Shown: positions 21,977 through 35,179, numbered from the stretch's first letter. The stretch: DNA of 64,000 nt from Cercis canadensis (GCA_003255065.1 QAOA01002146.1:51122-115121); one strand, 5' to 3'. The notes: generated by a model from the letters alone, not told the origin. Numbers and translations are program-made.

Positions 21977-24900
21977 ATGGGAACAACCAAGTATGACATT
22001 GAAAAATTCTCAGGCTCCAATGACTTCGGGCTATGGAAGATCAGGATGCAAGCAATCCTAGTGCAACAAGGATTGACTGATGCTTTGAAGGGAGACTCTG
22101 GATTCTTTGAGTCTCTGTCCAAGAAAGAAAAGAAAAATTTGATGGAGAAAGCCAAGAGTGCAATCTTGTGCCTTGGGGACAAAGCACTGAGGGAGGTAGC
22201 CAAAGAACCATATGCTGCTGCAATGTGGCTTAAGCTAGAGTCATTGTACATGACAAAATCTCTTGCCAATCACCGACTCATGAAGCAGCAACTCTACTCT
22301 TTCAAGATGACTGAATAAAAAAATGCTCACTGATCAAATAGCAGAATTCAACAAGATTCTTGATGATCTGGAGAACATTGAGGTCAAGTTAGAGGATGAA
22401 GACAAAACTCTAATATTACTCAGTTCTCTAACTAAGGTGTATGAACATTTCAAGGATGCCATGCTGTTTGGAAGGGAACAAACCATCACTCTTGAAGAAG
22501 TACTGTCCTCAATTTGAGCAAAGGAACTTCAGAAGAAACAAGAAATGAAGAATGACAACCAGGGAAAGGGACTGAATGTGATAAGGAGCAGACTTGAAAA
22601 AAAAAAAAAAGCTTTAAAAGGAACAAGTCCATATCAAAATCCAAGAATCAGTCACAAACTACGTTTAAGTGCTTTCACTGTCATAAGAAAAGCCATTTCA
22701 AGAGGGATAGTCCAAAAAGAAGGGGCAAGGAATTCAAGAAACCTCAAGAACTGGGTGATGTAGCCATAGTCACAGATGGTTATGATACTACTAGTGTTTT
22801 AGTAGTTTCAAATATTGAAATTGAGAAGGTTTGGGTGATGGATTCTAGTTGTTCATACCACATGTGTCTAAGGAAAGAATTTTTTGAGACCATAGACCTA
22901 AGAGACGGTGGAGTGGAGTGGTGCTGCTTGGCAATAACAAAACATGCAATGTGTAAGGCATAGGCACTGTCAGATTAAAAATGTTCAATGGCCAAGAAAT
23001 CCTGTTGCAAGGTGTAAGGTACATACCAGAACTCAAAAGAAATCTCATATCTATAAGCATGTTTGATAGTTTAGGTTACCTTACTAAGATTGAGCATGGA
23101 GTTATGAAAATTTCTAATGGTGTACTTATAATTGCTAAAGGAATTAAAAGGAATGACTTATATATTCTTGATGGCTCTACTGTAATAGCACAAGCTTCTG
23201 TTGCAGTTCAAACACACATTGATAAAACCAAACTGTGGCACATGAGATTAGGACATGTCAGTGAGAGAGGTTTAGTTGAATTAGCAAAACAAAATCTATT
23301 AAATGGTGATAAAATAGATAAATTAGAATTTTGTGATCAATGCATATTAGGAAATGCTCAAAAAGTTAAGTTTGAAGCTGGTATGCATAATGCAAAAGGA
23401 CCCTTCGAGTATGCTCACTCAGATCTCTGGGGTCCAGCAAGAACAAGGACTCATGGAAGGGGGTTTTATTTTCTCAACATCATTGATGACTACTCTAGGA
23501 GAGTGTGGATTTACATACTGAAAAACANAAACTGTGGCACATAAGATTAGGACATGTCAGTGAGAGAGGTTTAGTTGAATTAGCAAAACAAAATCTGTTA
23601 AATGGTGATAAAATAGATAAATTAGAATTTTGTGATCAATGCATATTAGGAAATGCTCAAAAAGTTAAGTTTGAAGCTGGTATGCATAATGCAAAAGGAC
23701 CCTTCGAGTTTGCTCACTCAGATCTCTGGGGTCCAGCAAGAACAAGGACTCATGGAAGGGGGTTTTATTTTCTCAACATCATTGATGACTACTCTAGGAG
23801 AGTGTGGATTTACATACTGAAAAACAAGAGTGACACCTTTGAAAAATTTAAGGAATGACACACACTAATAGAGAATCAAATGGGAACTAAACTTAAAATT
23901 TTAAGGACTGACAATGGCTTGAAGTTTGTTTCAGAGAAGTTTAATGAGTTTTGCAGGAAGTAGGGAATTCAAAGACACAAAACAGTTGCAAGAACTCCTC
24001 AACATAATGGTTTGGCAGAGAGAATGAATAGAACCATTCTGGAATGTGTCAGATGCATGCTGTTAAGTGTAGGACTTCCTAAAATCTTCTGGGGTGAAGC
24101 TGCTACTATAGTTGTGCATTTAATCAACAGATGTCCATATTCTGCTATAAGTTTTAAAACACCTATGGATTTGTGGAATGGAAGACTTGCAGATTACTCT
24201 TATATGAGGGTGTTTGGTGCTTTGACTTTTGCTCATGTCAAACAAGACAAGCTTGGTGTTCGAGCAATCAAGTGTGCATTCATAGGATACCCTACTGGAG
24301 TCAAGGGATATAAGCTATAGAGGATGGAACCTGGTGAGCCGAAATGCATAGTGAGCAGTGATGTAATCTTTGATGAAACCAGAATGACTATGTTGGATAA
24401 AGACCAAGGAGAATCAAGCAACAAAGAAATTGAGCAAGAGAGTACTCAAATTGAGGTGGAGTTACTAACTCACCATATCACTGAAGAAATAATTCAAACT
24501 GAAGAAGTTGCTGTTGAACAACTACCTGAACTAGTTCAGAATGAATATCGCTTAGTCAGAGATAGAGCAAGAAGAAGAATCATACCACCTAAGAGATTTG
24601 ACTATGCTGACCTCATATGCTATGCTCTAAATGTTGTTGAAGAAATTCAAGACCCTGGGCCTACAACTTTCAAAGAAGCACTCAAGAGTAAAGACAGTCA
24701 CAATTGGTTGGCAGCAATGACAGAAGAAATGAAGTCACTGGACAAGAACAAGACTTGGATTCTAGTTGACCTACCTGAAAACCAGAGGGTAGTGGGGTGC
24801 AAATGGATCTTTAAGAGAAAAGAAGGCATCCCAGGAGTTGAGAAGGCCAGATTTAAAGCAAGGCTTGTTGCCAAGGGGTTTACACAGGTTGAAGGAGTTG

Positions 24901-26212
24901 ATTTCAATGAAATCTTCTCACCTGTTGTTAAACATTGTTCTATCAGAATTCTTTTATCTCTAGTTACTCATTTTGACCTTGAACTAGAACAACTGGATGT
25001 TAAAACAACTTTCCTTCATGGTGATCTCGAGGAAACCATATACATGCAGAAACCTGAGGGCTTTATTGAAGAGAAGAATAAGGTTTGTTTGCTAAAGAAG
25101 TCTCAATATGGTTTAAAGCAAAGTCCTAGGCAGTGGTATAGAAGGTTTGATGAATTCATGATGAAAATGAATTTCCAAAGAAGTAGCTATGAAAACTATG
25201 TCTACATCTTGAGATAGAATGAAAAATCACCTATGTACTTACTATTATATGTAGATGACATTTTAATAGCTAGTTCAAGTAAAGCTGAAATTGATAAACT
25301 CAAAATTGAGTTGAATTCTGAGTTCGAGATGAAGGAGCTTGGAGCTGCCAAGAAAATTCTGGGGATGGACATCATCAGAGACATATCAAAAGGAGAGTTC
25401 TTCCTATCTTAACAAGGCTATATGAAGAGAGTAGTTGAAAGGTTCAGAATGCATAAGTCTAAACCAGTTACAACTCCTTTGGGGCAACACTATAAGTTTT
25501 CTGTCCAACAAGCACCTAGCACAGATGAAGAAAGGGGTAGAATGGTTGCAATACCTTATGCAAGTGGAGTTGGAAGCATTATGTATGGCATGGTGTGCAG
25601 TAGACCAGATTTGGCATATGTTGTGAGTGTTGTTAGCAGGTTCATGGCAGATTCTGGACCAACACCCTAGGAAGCCTTAAAATGGGTGCTAAGATACTTG
25701 AATGGCTCATTGGCTTCTGGTTTGAAGTTTAAAAGGAAATCATAAGATGAAGAAGCAATTAAGGGATATGTGGACTCAGATTATGTTGGAAATGTTGATA
25801 CAAGGAAGTCCTTGTCAGGATATGTATTCACTTTATTTGGTACTGCAATCAGTTGGAAGTCCATGCTTCAGTCTGTGGTGGCTTTGTCTACGAGTCAAGC
25901 TGAGTATATAGCTCTTGTAGAGGGTGTTAAGGAAGCTATGTGACTCAGGGGCATGATTGGTGAACTTGGAATAATATCACAATATACTGTGATAGTCAAA
26001 GTGCCATTCATCTCTCAAAACATCAAGTTTATCATGAGAGGTCTAAGCATATTGATGTTAGATTTCATTTTCTTCGAGATGTGATTGAAACTAAGGAGGT
26101 TTTGGTGGAGAAGGTTGCATCAGAAGAGAATCCAGCTGATGTATTCACAAAGTCATTGCCTCTAGCTAAGTTCAAGCATTGCTTGGACTTAATAGGGTTC
26201 TATGAAGGATAA
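21977..26212 (+). pseudogene. Copia 1 gag-pol, degenerate
   Basis: Gag starts MGTTKYDIEKFSGSNDFGLW. A first stop falls at 22316. The zinc knuckle is damaged (CFHCHKKSHFKRDSP, last Cys changed), and the protease motif reads VMDSSCSYHM instead of DSG. The integrase has LWHMRLGH...CDQC, then HSDLWGPA, TDNG and PQHNGLAERMN. The RT has QLDVKTTFLHGDLEE, YGLKQSPRQWYRR and LLYVDDILIASS. The RNase H has VDSDYVGNVDTRKSLSGY and STSQAEYIAL. Many stops interrupt it, for example near 23856, 23961, 24318, 25215, 25410 and 25668, so it cannot make a working polyprotein. The 23230-23826 region is duplicated at an N. Confidence 0.9.
23230..23826. repeat. Contig-overlap duplication around N (23528)
   Basis: Bases 23230-23527 (298) in the integrase region recur at 23529-23826 with about four differences, abutting the N. 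This creates a false second HHCC integrase segment. Confidence 0.87.
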
Positions 26213-26272
26213 TTCATAAGAGGGAGAACAACACTTGATTGAAATTTTATGATTTAGAGACAAGGTGGAGAA

Positions 26273-27003
26273 TGTGATGATTTTCTCTTAAATAATGGGA
26301 ACACAGACTGAAGACATGGTCGTGTTCACTTATGGGTCTGGCTGTCACTTAAATAAGTCTCTGGACTGCTGACACAGCCTCAGACATGACCATGTTCACT
26401 TAAGTGAGTCTCTAGACTGCAGACACGGCCTCAGACATGGCCATGTTCGCGATAAGAGCTAGTGTCTCTTAAATCAGTTACAAGTTAGATAGTTATAAAT
26501 CAGTTAGTTAGTTAATGACCATAACTACCGAATGTTGATTGGTTAGTAATCCTGATTTATAGGAAGGCTTGTGATTGTTTGTTAGTGGCTATATAAGCAT
26601 GTAATGTACACATGCGTAGATCACTTTGAGTTAGAGCAATTTCTGGTGCTGAGAAATCAGAGAAGAAAAGAATAGAGAAATTGAGATAAGAGAATAAAGT
26701 GAGGCTCAGGGTTCTTGCTTGCATATGCTACAAGGTTCAAGAAGAAGGCCAAGGGGAATTCTATTGTAACAAGATTTGATCTTGGTGTTGCTAATCATAG
26801 TGGAATTGCTCTCTCTCGTAGATGTAAGCCATCTCGACTAAACCACGTACATCTAGTGTCTTTCTTCCTTTATTCTGTTTCATTGCTTAGTTTCTAGTTT
26901 AATTTGTGATTGTCAAGTGCTTGTGATATTGCTGCGATTGTACTGCTATTCTGGTATTGCTTTGTGTTCTGTTATATTGGTTGTGCAGGTTGAATCTCTT
27001 ACA
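26273..27003 (+). repeat. 3' LTR of copia 1
   Basis: 731 bases, similar to the 5' LTR with scattered substitutions and small indels (for example around 26380-26410), so the insertion is not very recent. Confidence 0.9.
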
Positions 27004-27008
27004 AGACT

Positions 27009-27764
27009 AGTTCGTGATACCCATAGAGCGGAAAGCATGCATAATCCAAGCAAAAATGTCGTTAACAATTGGTAATAATGACTTTCATTATATTTCTTCC
27101 TCCTATACTCACCATTGATGATCTAGTGGAACTTTATATTCTTTGCTCCTATCTACCCTTTATTTAGTTAGAACATGTAAAAATAAGCGGATGAGTTTGC
27201 GAGTAGTAAGAATTAAAAATAAAGTTAGACATAAAAGATGTTATTCATTATTAATCTATCAGTTAATGTATACACAAGGATATATAGTATAATTGATTCA
27301 TATATCTCCCAAAAAAATTCAAGTCTTAGGTTTGAATCTTTGTTCTTTTATATCTCTAACTAGAAATTCTAGTTTTGGCCATCTAATGACAAAAGAAAAA
27401 AATTTATATTTAAATTTGTTCTTTATTTTCTTTTTTTATCTTTTTTTTTTTTTTCTTTTAAGTTATTAAACTCAGATTAGACATCTACTAATTTAGACTA
27501 GTTGAATTGCAGAGTTATTTATAAAGTAAAAATAATATAAAAATTGTAACATTGATATATGGCATAAAATATGATTAAAAAATGTAATAAAAAAAAACTA
27601 TTGGGTGTGAAATATTAAGGATTCAAGCCTTCATGTTGTCACATAACAAAAAGAAAAGTGGTACAATAACAAATATAAATTGATCATTAAATTAATATTT
27701 TAGGAAGTAATTTTACAATGAATAAGATAAAGACAATGTTTGATTGAGTTAAATCAGGTCACTG
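27009..27764. other. AT-rich intergenic DNA, no gene recognised
   Basis: AT-rich with poly-T near 27440-27460. No gene, RNA or clear element ends are seen. Confidence 0.6.
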
Positions 27765-27935
27765 GAATAAGCTCGATGGTTTTTTGTTCCCTTTTGCTTA
27801 TAGATAGAGAGAAGCACATTTAGTGTGCTAGGGGAGTGGGGCACCTCAGGCTTAAACCTAGGAACATGAGGTGACCAAGCTTTAAGGTTATGAGGTAGTG
27901 CCATTGCACCAAAGGTGCAACCAGATTGGATTGAG
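27765..27935 (-). mobile_element. Candidate tRNA-derived SINE
   Basis: On the minus strand, CTTTGGTGCAATGGCACTAC resembles an A box and CTAGGTTTAAGCCTGAGGTG a B box about 45 bases later. Plant SINEs have this arrangement downstream of a tRNA-like head. There is no clear A tail or target duplication. The same stretch has a 65-codon open frame, which I read as coincidental. Confidence 0.45.
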
Positions 27936-27974
27936 GTATGGTTCATTACAAGTTTAATAACTCAAGTATAAGAA

Positions 27975-28125
27975 ATGTTACACATACACCATAATTCTAT
28001 ACCATCCATACCACAATGGACCCTAATTGAATATGAGATTTTTCAGAAAAATTTTAAGTTAAAATTGTAAGGTGGTTGACAAGTATGGTATGGAATGATA
28101 TAGAATTATAGTGTATGAGTAACAT
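27975..28125. mobile_element. MITE-like palindrome of about 151 bases
   Basis: ATGTTACACATACACCATAA at the left is inverted at the right (TAGTGTATGAGTAACAT), and the match continues inward for about 45 bases per arm with a few mismatches (core TAGAATTAT). The size and structure fit a miniature inverted-repeat element. The flanks are not clear enough to name the superfamily. Confidence 0.6.
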
Positions 28126-28724
28126 AACTCATATATCTAAGGATTATTTTTAAATCCACATCATTTTAGTAGTTAAATTCTAAGTACCTAGCATTTTTGT
28201 TCTCTATTAAGCTCATAAAAATGTACTCCTTTAGTAAATTCAACACTACAATAATATATGTGTGAACAATGAGTATGATAATGATATAATAGGCATGGCC
28301 GAAAAAAGCCCAAATTTAATCAGGCTTGAGCTTAGCCCTATAAGGCTCTATATATAAACAGGTCAACCCGCGATTAATATTAAATTTTACCATTTTTAAA
28401 ATTAAATATTATTTTTAAAATAAAAAAAATTAATAAAAAAAATAGAAAAAATGAAAAACAAAAGAAAATTAATATTGGGCCATCCTAAATCGGATTACGC
28501 CCAAAATTGACAATACTACTTATAGTGACTATATAATTAGGGTATCGCCATGTTTATTCAATTTTACTATTGGAAAAAAAAAGTTTAACCATCAATTNTA
28601 AGCACCAAGTTATTAACCAAGGAATTATATATATAATTGTTATATTACGGTTTAATTGGAGAGCTACTTGAAAAAATTAAGAAGTTTCCCTATTTAAAAA
28701 CTTAATGGTGTAATTTCTTCAATT
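28126..28724. other. AT-rich intergenic DNA
   Basis: No gene. It contains a single N at 28598, where I see no flanking duplication, and GGCC/GCCC-rich words near 28295-28500 that resemble decayed hAT subterminal sequence. Confidence 0.5.
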
Positions 28725-29475
28725 GAGAATATTGGGTCAAGAACATCAATAATGCAGTTTTTCATTGTAATTACATAGATACGGTACTTCTAAAACTATT
28801 TCCTCTGATACTATAGTTTTGAATTTTTTATTATTTCTTTTTTTTGAAGAAAGAAGAGGGAGAAAAGTTTAGCGTCGTTAAGTGTCGCAATTCGAGAATT
28901 TAAGTTGCGGCACTCCACATACTCACTAGCAAATTGCAACACTCCATAAAAGCTCAATATGCGGCACTCAATTGGGAAATTTGTCCAGTTTTGCAATATG
29001 ATAGGGGCAAAGTTGAGACACCCTAAGAGCAAAATTGCAACGAAATTGTGGCATTAAAGGAGAATAGAGGGGGGGGGGGTGGTGGGGGGCGGAGAACTTG
29101 CAGAACCAAATTAAAAAAATGCCAAAATGTGACACTTGCTTGGTGAATATGCGACACCTCCCTTTGGTCAAAATGCGTAATCCAACATGGTTCAAAATGC
29201 AATTGTGAGGTTCTTTGCATGACAAGACTTTCCAATGACAAGATTCCATGCATGCAGAGATTCCTCCTTCTCCTCTTCACACGCCACCCATTGCTTCTTA
29301 CTCTTCTTCCTATTTCTTCATCTTCTTCTTTCTCCCATTTCACCATTCTCCTCTCCATCACCGAAGTATCTTCTCTTCTTCTCGTTCTTGCTTTGCTCTC
29401 CATCTTCTTCATCTGCTCCGGTTATATCTCTTAGTTTTTCTTTTGCTTCTTGTTTTTCTTGTTCTTCTTGCACAT

Positions 29476-30567
29476 ATGGCACATCAAGCTATACATCCAG
29501 GTCCAGTAGATATTTCCGTGTTGACAACACAAAACACACATATTTCAAATGCAGTATGGAAAGGACGAGTAATTTTTTTTACATTAAACTTAATTAATAT
29601 TATTTTTCATACATTATAGTTTAAACGAATAAGTATATAAGTATTAAGTTAGATTAGATTAGTATTAGAAATAATCTTTTAGTTATAGTTAATATCATGG
29701 AGATGTTCATATCATAATGTATGTTAGCTATATTTTTTATGCAATAAAATTTGATGTGAAATATTTAGAAATAATGTATATTTATATTTAAGTTAAGTTA
29801 GATTAGTGTTAATTTTTTTTTTAGCTATAGTTAATCTAACGTGAATGTTTATATCATAATGTATGTTAGCTAAAAATTTAATGCAATAAAATTTGAGGTA
29901 AAATATTTAAAAATAATGTATATTTATATTTAAGTTAGTTTAATGTTAGAAAAATTTATTTAGCAATAGTTAATATCATGAAGATGTTTATATCATAATG
30001 TATGTTAACTATATCATGCATGCAATAAACTTAAGGAGACATAAAAGAATATTCGTTAATGTAGTTGATATTTTTTTATCACTTATTTTAATAATAGTAG
30101 ACTTTAGAATAATTTTTTAATTATAGTTAATATCATAATGATATTTAAACCATATGATGTGGTTTATTTATGCTCTTTATGTATTATAATGTATATATGT
30201 GTGTAAACTAATTGATGTGATAATTGAAACAACGGATGACATTATTGCGTACCCGTAGCCATGTCAGTTGCGAGAAACCAAATGACGAGCAAGTGTTGCA
30301 TTATGTGGAGATGACTGGGTTTGGAGGTGGCAGAGACTTCCATTCTATTTACCTAGATTAGTTTCTGGTCTAATTTGAGTGATGGAGGCCGGAGACACAC
30401 ACATTCCATATGTGTGTTGGAGAATGCACATCACACTATATGATATGGAAATGCTATTGGGGCTGCCAATTAACAGAGATGCTGTGACTAGGTGCACACA
30501 CTACAGCCTATGTGCACTGTGTGACAGAAGCCATCTCCTGTATGGGGGACGTGGCCGTCATAAATAG
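29476..30567 (+). pseudogene. Plant mobile domain (PMD) gene, degenerate
   Basis: A first exon at 29476-29568 reads MAHQAIHPGPVDISVL, then NTHISNAVWKG, followed by a GTAATT donor. After an AT-rich intron-like stretch the frame resumes near 30247 with TRSHVSCEKPNDEQVLHYVE and MTGFGGGRDFHSIYLD. It then breaks into two frames, giving WRPETHTFHMCVGEC and ITLYDMEMLLGLPINRDAVT. This order is that of the aminotransferase-like plant mobile domain (MAIL1/MAIN group). Stops near 30358, 30375 and 30384 and a frameshift near 30430 disable it. The family occurs both as host genes and inside MULE and gypsy elements; here it lies between MULE terminal repeats. A CTTCTT-rich leader (29255-29475) precedes it. 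Confidence 0.78.
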
Positions 30568-30979
30568 TGTAGATATTTTGTTGATTTATTTTTTAGATTA
30601 TGCTTCTTAATATATATTTGTATTTAATGTTACGTGTAAATGAATAAATTGTTAATTTACATTAGTTGATCATTTAAGGTGTAAATTAATGTCTACATTA
30701 CACCAATCAATAGTATTAATTTCTTAGTAATACAATGTTAATTAAAAAGCATAAATATCAAAATGTGTTAATTAAAGATACTTTACAATAAAGTGTGAAT
30801 TCAATATAAATAAAACAACATAAATATCAAAATGTGAGTATGGAACATATAAGTAAGAAAATTGACGTTACAAATTTATTATTACAACATAATATCACAG
30901 ATTCACAAATATTGTCATTTGCTAATACTATTTGTCATCTGTCATGTAGTCTGAACAACTCATTACGCAGTCAATTTAT

Positions 30980-33545
30980 GGATGATTTGCTCTTCTGTTG
31001 GGGCAAATTCGCTTGTTATGCCCTTCCATGCAACAAATGCTGCATCTGCTCGTGGTGCCTCGAGAATCATGCTAGTCCATCTCATTTCATATGCGAGTGC
31101 AATGAGGATGACATTTTTTCCTTAGCATTGCAGGGATGGGCACGACCTTCAATTCATCATTTGGAGGCCAATATTCCTCTCATCCAATTGGGTTAAATGT
31201 TCCCCGATAAGTATCCACCACTGATTAGATAGAGTAGACGGGATCAACATATGTCCATTCACTTAAGGAAATAGCTGCGCATGCAGCCATTGCGTGAGAG
31301 TATGGTATATGAAGGACTTGAAACTCTCTGCAAGCACATTTCCTCTCAGCAAGATTTAAAGGAAATTTCCGCCCACACGTTCTTGTGAATGGGTCATATC
31401 TTTCTTCAATTTCAAAAGACCCTGTATCTCTGTCAAACTTTATTGGCTTGTGTGTGGATGCCTTCTCCTAATTTATTTGCATTCTGTTTATGACATAATT
31501 GGTCCAACGTTGTCCATTGCCCATCTGTGCTCGAGCCCTTTCTCTTCTAATAAAAAATATTTCATTCATCCTATAATAGGTTACCTGAACAAGGGATGTA
31601 ATTGGCAAGTTGTGAACTACTCTCAAAGTTTCGCTCACTAACTCAACCGAGTTTGTTCTCATTTGACCATAACGTCTCCCCTCAGTGTCCCTATGTAACA
31701 TCCACTTCGCTAGATCAAGATCTTGAAGATATGTCCATGGTCGGTCCTCTTGGCATTTGCTTCGTATCTCTCGCATATACTCATCATACTTGAGTTTCTC
31801 AAATTGAGATGCTATAATGATTCACACAATAAGATAATTGTCAATAATTGAAAATTGACTAATTGATAATATCAACATTTATGAAACCAGTTATGCTCTC
31901 ACAAGCTTTGTATATTTTATGCTTCAAAGATTTGTTCTTGAATGTGTTGTTCCAATTGCTGACAACATAGCGCAAGCAAAAAAAATTGTTAGCCCATGGT
32001 GGATACCATCTCAATTGTTCATATTCGATAGAGGACGATATATTAACATGGCGATCTTATACCAATGCTAGATTTTGAATATCCCGTGCCATGTGCTTCC
32101 GGAGTAACCTCAGGAACCATGTCCATGTAGGTTTGACTTCTCCCTCAACAATGACGTATGCGAGTGGCAATGGTTGACGATTACCATCTTGCGTTGTGGC
32201 AATCAACAATGTGCCATGATACTTCCTGTATAAAAATGTCTCATCGATTTGAATAATTGACTTATAGAAAGGTAGGGCATTTACACATGCTTTGAAGGTC
32301 CAGAGGACACGCTTAAACATCTTAGTCCCATCTTCAACGCGACTCCCAATGCAATAATCATCACCATTCCACCACAGTTCCAGGTGTCGTGGCTTTTATT
32401 GCTGCCATCCATCTAGATAATTGTGTGTAACTTTCTTTCCAGTTACCAAACACTTTGACAATCGCCTTTTGCTTTATGTGCCATGCTTTCTTATAAGATA
32501 TTTGATACGATAAATCATTTCTTATCTGTTCTTGTATGAGTTTTATCGAAACATCTGGTTTGTCATGGACCATCCCATAAATGGCGGACGTATTCACATA
32601 TCATCCAGCTTATTGTGATCTTGCATCAAAGTGAGAGATGTGCAAGTATGATGACCATTGTATTTTCTGATCTCCCATAATTTGCTCTTGCTCCTCAAAC
32701 AAGCTCTAAGTTTCTAGTTGCACTCGTTACTGTGATTCAGACAAATCAAGCGCCACACTTGACAGTCTGACTCCTTCACTAGAAATGTTTGATGCATGTG
32801 GAGGGAGTATTGTTTGACAACAAGTTGCAGCGCGTCTTTTGTTTGAAATCTTTGGTCAACATACAACTCTTAGCCTCTTTGTCACTCTCCACTGGGTACT
32901 TCTCCCACATCATCAGCTATCCACAAAGTGTTGTGATTGATGTATGAATAACGAGCTAACGGAACACTATATTGTAGTGGTTGTGCATTTTGCGATATGC
33001 TACAACCAGTTACATCACCAAGGGTAGCATCAACATTCACATCCAATAACTGCTCACCATCAAAGTTACTACTCCGTTAATCTCCATCTTCTTTGAAATC
33101 TTCTTCATCGTGACTTGTATCAATCAAGAGATCAATAAGAGAGTTACCAGGACTCATAATCTGGTCCTTGTAACCATAATGACTTTAGTTCAGTTTCTTC
33201 TATGCTCCCCACTTGCCTCGCATTATAATTCAGCCAATGGTCACTATAATCATAGCCATGAACAAGTGATGACATACAAATTCGACTAGAACTAGGATAA
33301 GAATGATGGATGGGAAAAGTAGTAACATCTGGTTGATAACATCCATCATATCCTATTTGATTGTATGAGTGGAATGAATGAAGAATTGAACTTGGGCCAG
33401 CTCCATCAATAGCTTCAGGTTGGCCACCATCTCTACCAATCTCATCCTCCACGGTGTCAATCTCCACATATATCTCAATTGGACCTAGAGTATTATGTTG
33501 AGCATTACTTTCAAACATCATCTTAACATTGCTATCATTCCCCAA
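30980..33545 (-). pseudogene. MURA-type MULE transposase, degenerate
   Basis: From 33545 down, an N-terminal region starting MGNDSNVKMMFESNAQHNT is open for 133 codons. At 32597-32361 comes ISYKKAWHIKQKAIVKVFG, a usual MURA N-terminal motif. At 32320-32057, IQIDETFLYRKYHGTLLIA followed by TQDGNRQPLPLAYVIVEGE is the MULE transposase core, including the first catalytic Asp. At 31776-31468 is a late conserved region with LPITSLVQVTYYRMNEIFF. A SWIM-type finger (CAC...HIPYSHAMAAC in conceptual frames near 31350-31265) follows, then YWPPND and a CCHC knuckle CSICCMEGHNKRIC near 31040-31000. Frameshifts and stops separate these pieces. The region between 33140 and 32600 has lost recognisable coding. 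Confidence 0.88.
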
Positions 33546-34175
33546 TGGAAATAAAATAAAAATAATAGAGTCACTGATATCGAAAATCTATAAGTTATGT
33601 TGTCAACCACTTGATTTGCTTGAAGACACATTTTACTATGGAAAAAATATTTTAACCTATTTAGTACACATATGTTCTTCAAATTCAACCTAGTGGGGCT
33701 CGAACCCTTATACATCATGCCTTGGGCCCCATCATACATCCGACCATTGGAGTATATTAAAAAATGCATATTCTTCCTAGACTGTTTATTCATGCACTAT
33801 TAGTATGTAAACATTTCATATTAACTACCAATATGTTTATTAATATATGCATCTTCTTCCTAAAATATATTTTCAAGCACTATTAATATATAAACATTGC
33901 TTACTAAAATAAACAATATACATATAACACAATAAAAATGTTTACGTAACTTAATAAGCCTTAAAATATTAAACTGCAATAACACATTTATTTTTAACAA
34001 TATTCTAACATAAAATATGTATTACACTACTAGACATAATTTCATACAAAATCATTAAATAAATGCACCTTTAAAAGCTCAAAATGTTTAAACTTTAACC
34101 TCAGCTACCACAAACTTGCACAACACTTTCAAGCTTCACAAACTCGCACAACACTTTCAAAATTCATAGTGTTTC

Positions 34176-34762
34176 TTTTCAGAATTATAATTCTTTCTCA
34201 CAAGTAAGTCTAATCACTTGCACCGTGCATTTCTCACTTGCGTTACAGACGTATTTATAGAGGATTAGCAAATGTCGTCACACAATTCCGAAATTCGTGA
34301 TGCAATTTCAAAAGTGGTCACACACTTTCATAATTCGTGACACAATCTGAAATTTCGTCAACTAATATGGTTGACGCAATATGAAATATTGTTACGCAAT
34401 TTTAATTGCAAAATTGTTACCAAAATTGCGACACTCAGAGTTATGCAGAAGAATCTCTAAAAAAAAAANATAGTGTTTCTTTTCAGAATTATAATTCTTT
34501 CTCACAAGTAAGTCTAATCACTCGCACCGTGCATTTCTCACTTGCGTTACAGACTTATTTATAGAGGATTAGCAAATGTCGTCACACAATTCCGAAATTC
34601 GTGATGCAATTTCAAAAGTGGTCACACACTTTCATAATTCGTGACACAATCTGAAATTTCGTCAACTAATATGGTTGACGCAATATGAAATATTGTTACG
34701 CAATTTTAATTGCAAAATTGTTACCAAAATTGCGACACTCAGAGTCATGCAGAAGAATCTCT
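34176..34762. repeat. Contig-overlap duplication around N (34469)
   Basis: Bases 34176-34468 (293) recur from 34470 with a few differences and an A-tract length change. This sits in the right arm of the MULE. Confidence 0.85.
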
Positions 34763-35179
34763 AAAAAAAAAAGAATCTATGATGTGACGATATTGTTGAG
34801 TGTCGACTGTGTTCAGTGCCACAGTGTCACATTTTGGCTTAGTTCCGCAATTGGCCCTTTGGAGTTTTGCAATTTGGTCTATTGGAGTTTCACAAATTGG
34901 TCTTTTGAGTTCCCCTTGGAGTTTTGCAATTTGGCTTTTAGTCCCTCTTTAATGCTGTAATTTCATATATGTTTAGTGCCATAATTTGAATTTGGTTGGA
35001 TGTTGAGTACTGCAATTTCTCCAATTGCGACACTCAACGAGGTTCTCTCTCCACACTTCATAAAAAGAAATAATAAAAAATTTAAAACTGCCGTATCAAT
35101 GGAAATTGTTTCAAAAGTATTGTATCTATGTAATTAAGATGAAAAACTACATTATTAAAGTACTTGATCCGAGAATATC

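Larger units (their letters stand above)
21213..27003 (+). mobile_element. Copia-type LTR retrotransposon 1, complete but inactive
   Basis: The 5' LTR (21213-21935) and 3' LTR (26273-27003) both start TGTGATGATTT and end GAATCTCTTACA. A perfect 5-bp target duplication AGACT flanks the element (21208-21212 and 27004-27008). A primer-binding-like TGGCACCGTCTGTGGG follows the 5' LTR (about 21938), and a purine tract CAAGGTGGAGAA precedes the 3' LTR. The domain order gag, protease, integrase, reverse transcriptase, RNase H is the Ty1/copia order. The size of 5791 includes the 299-base duplication around the N at 23528. Confidence 0.93.
28734..35170. mobile_element. Long MULE with MURA and plant-mobile-domain genes, inactive
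   Basis: The left end GGGTCAAGAACATCAATAAT and the right end (reverse complement GGATCAAGTACTTTAATAAT) start terminal inverted repeats. They run inward through a TAATTACATAGATAC-type motif to AAGAAATAATAAAAAATT, at least 130 bases, and then become GCGACACTC-rich on both sides. GAGAATATT (28725-28733) and GAGAATATC (35171-35179) form a 9-bp target duplication with one mismatch. Inside are a decayed MURA transposase on the minus strand (31000-33545) and a decayed plant-mobile-domain gene on the plus strand (29476-30567), arranged convergently. The length includes a 294-base duplication at the N at 34469. Confidence 0.88.

Noticed and set aside
29070..29094. G-rich run as a regulatory quadruplex
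   Set aside because: A simple G tract inside a decayed MULE arm; no context supports a regulatory role.
29023..29619. Serine- and leucine-rich open frames over the CTTCTT-rich stretch
   Set aside because: Low-complexity translation of a pyrimidine-rich leader upstream of the PMD pseudogene; only the frame from 29476 has family motifs.
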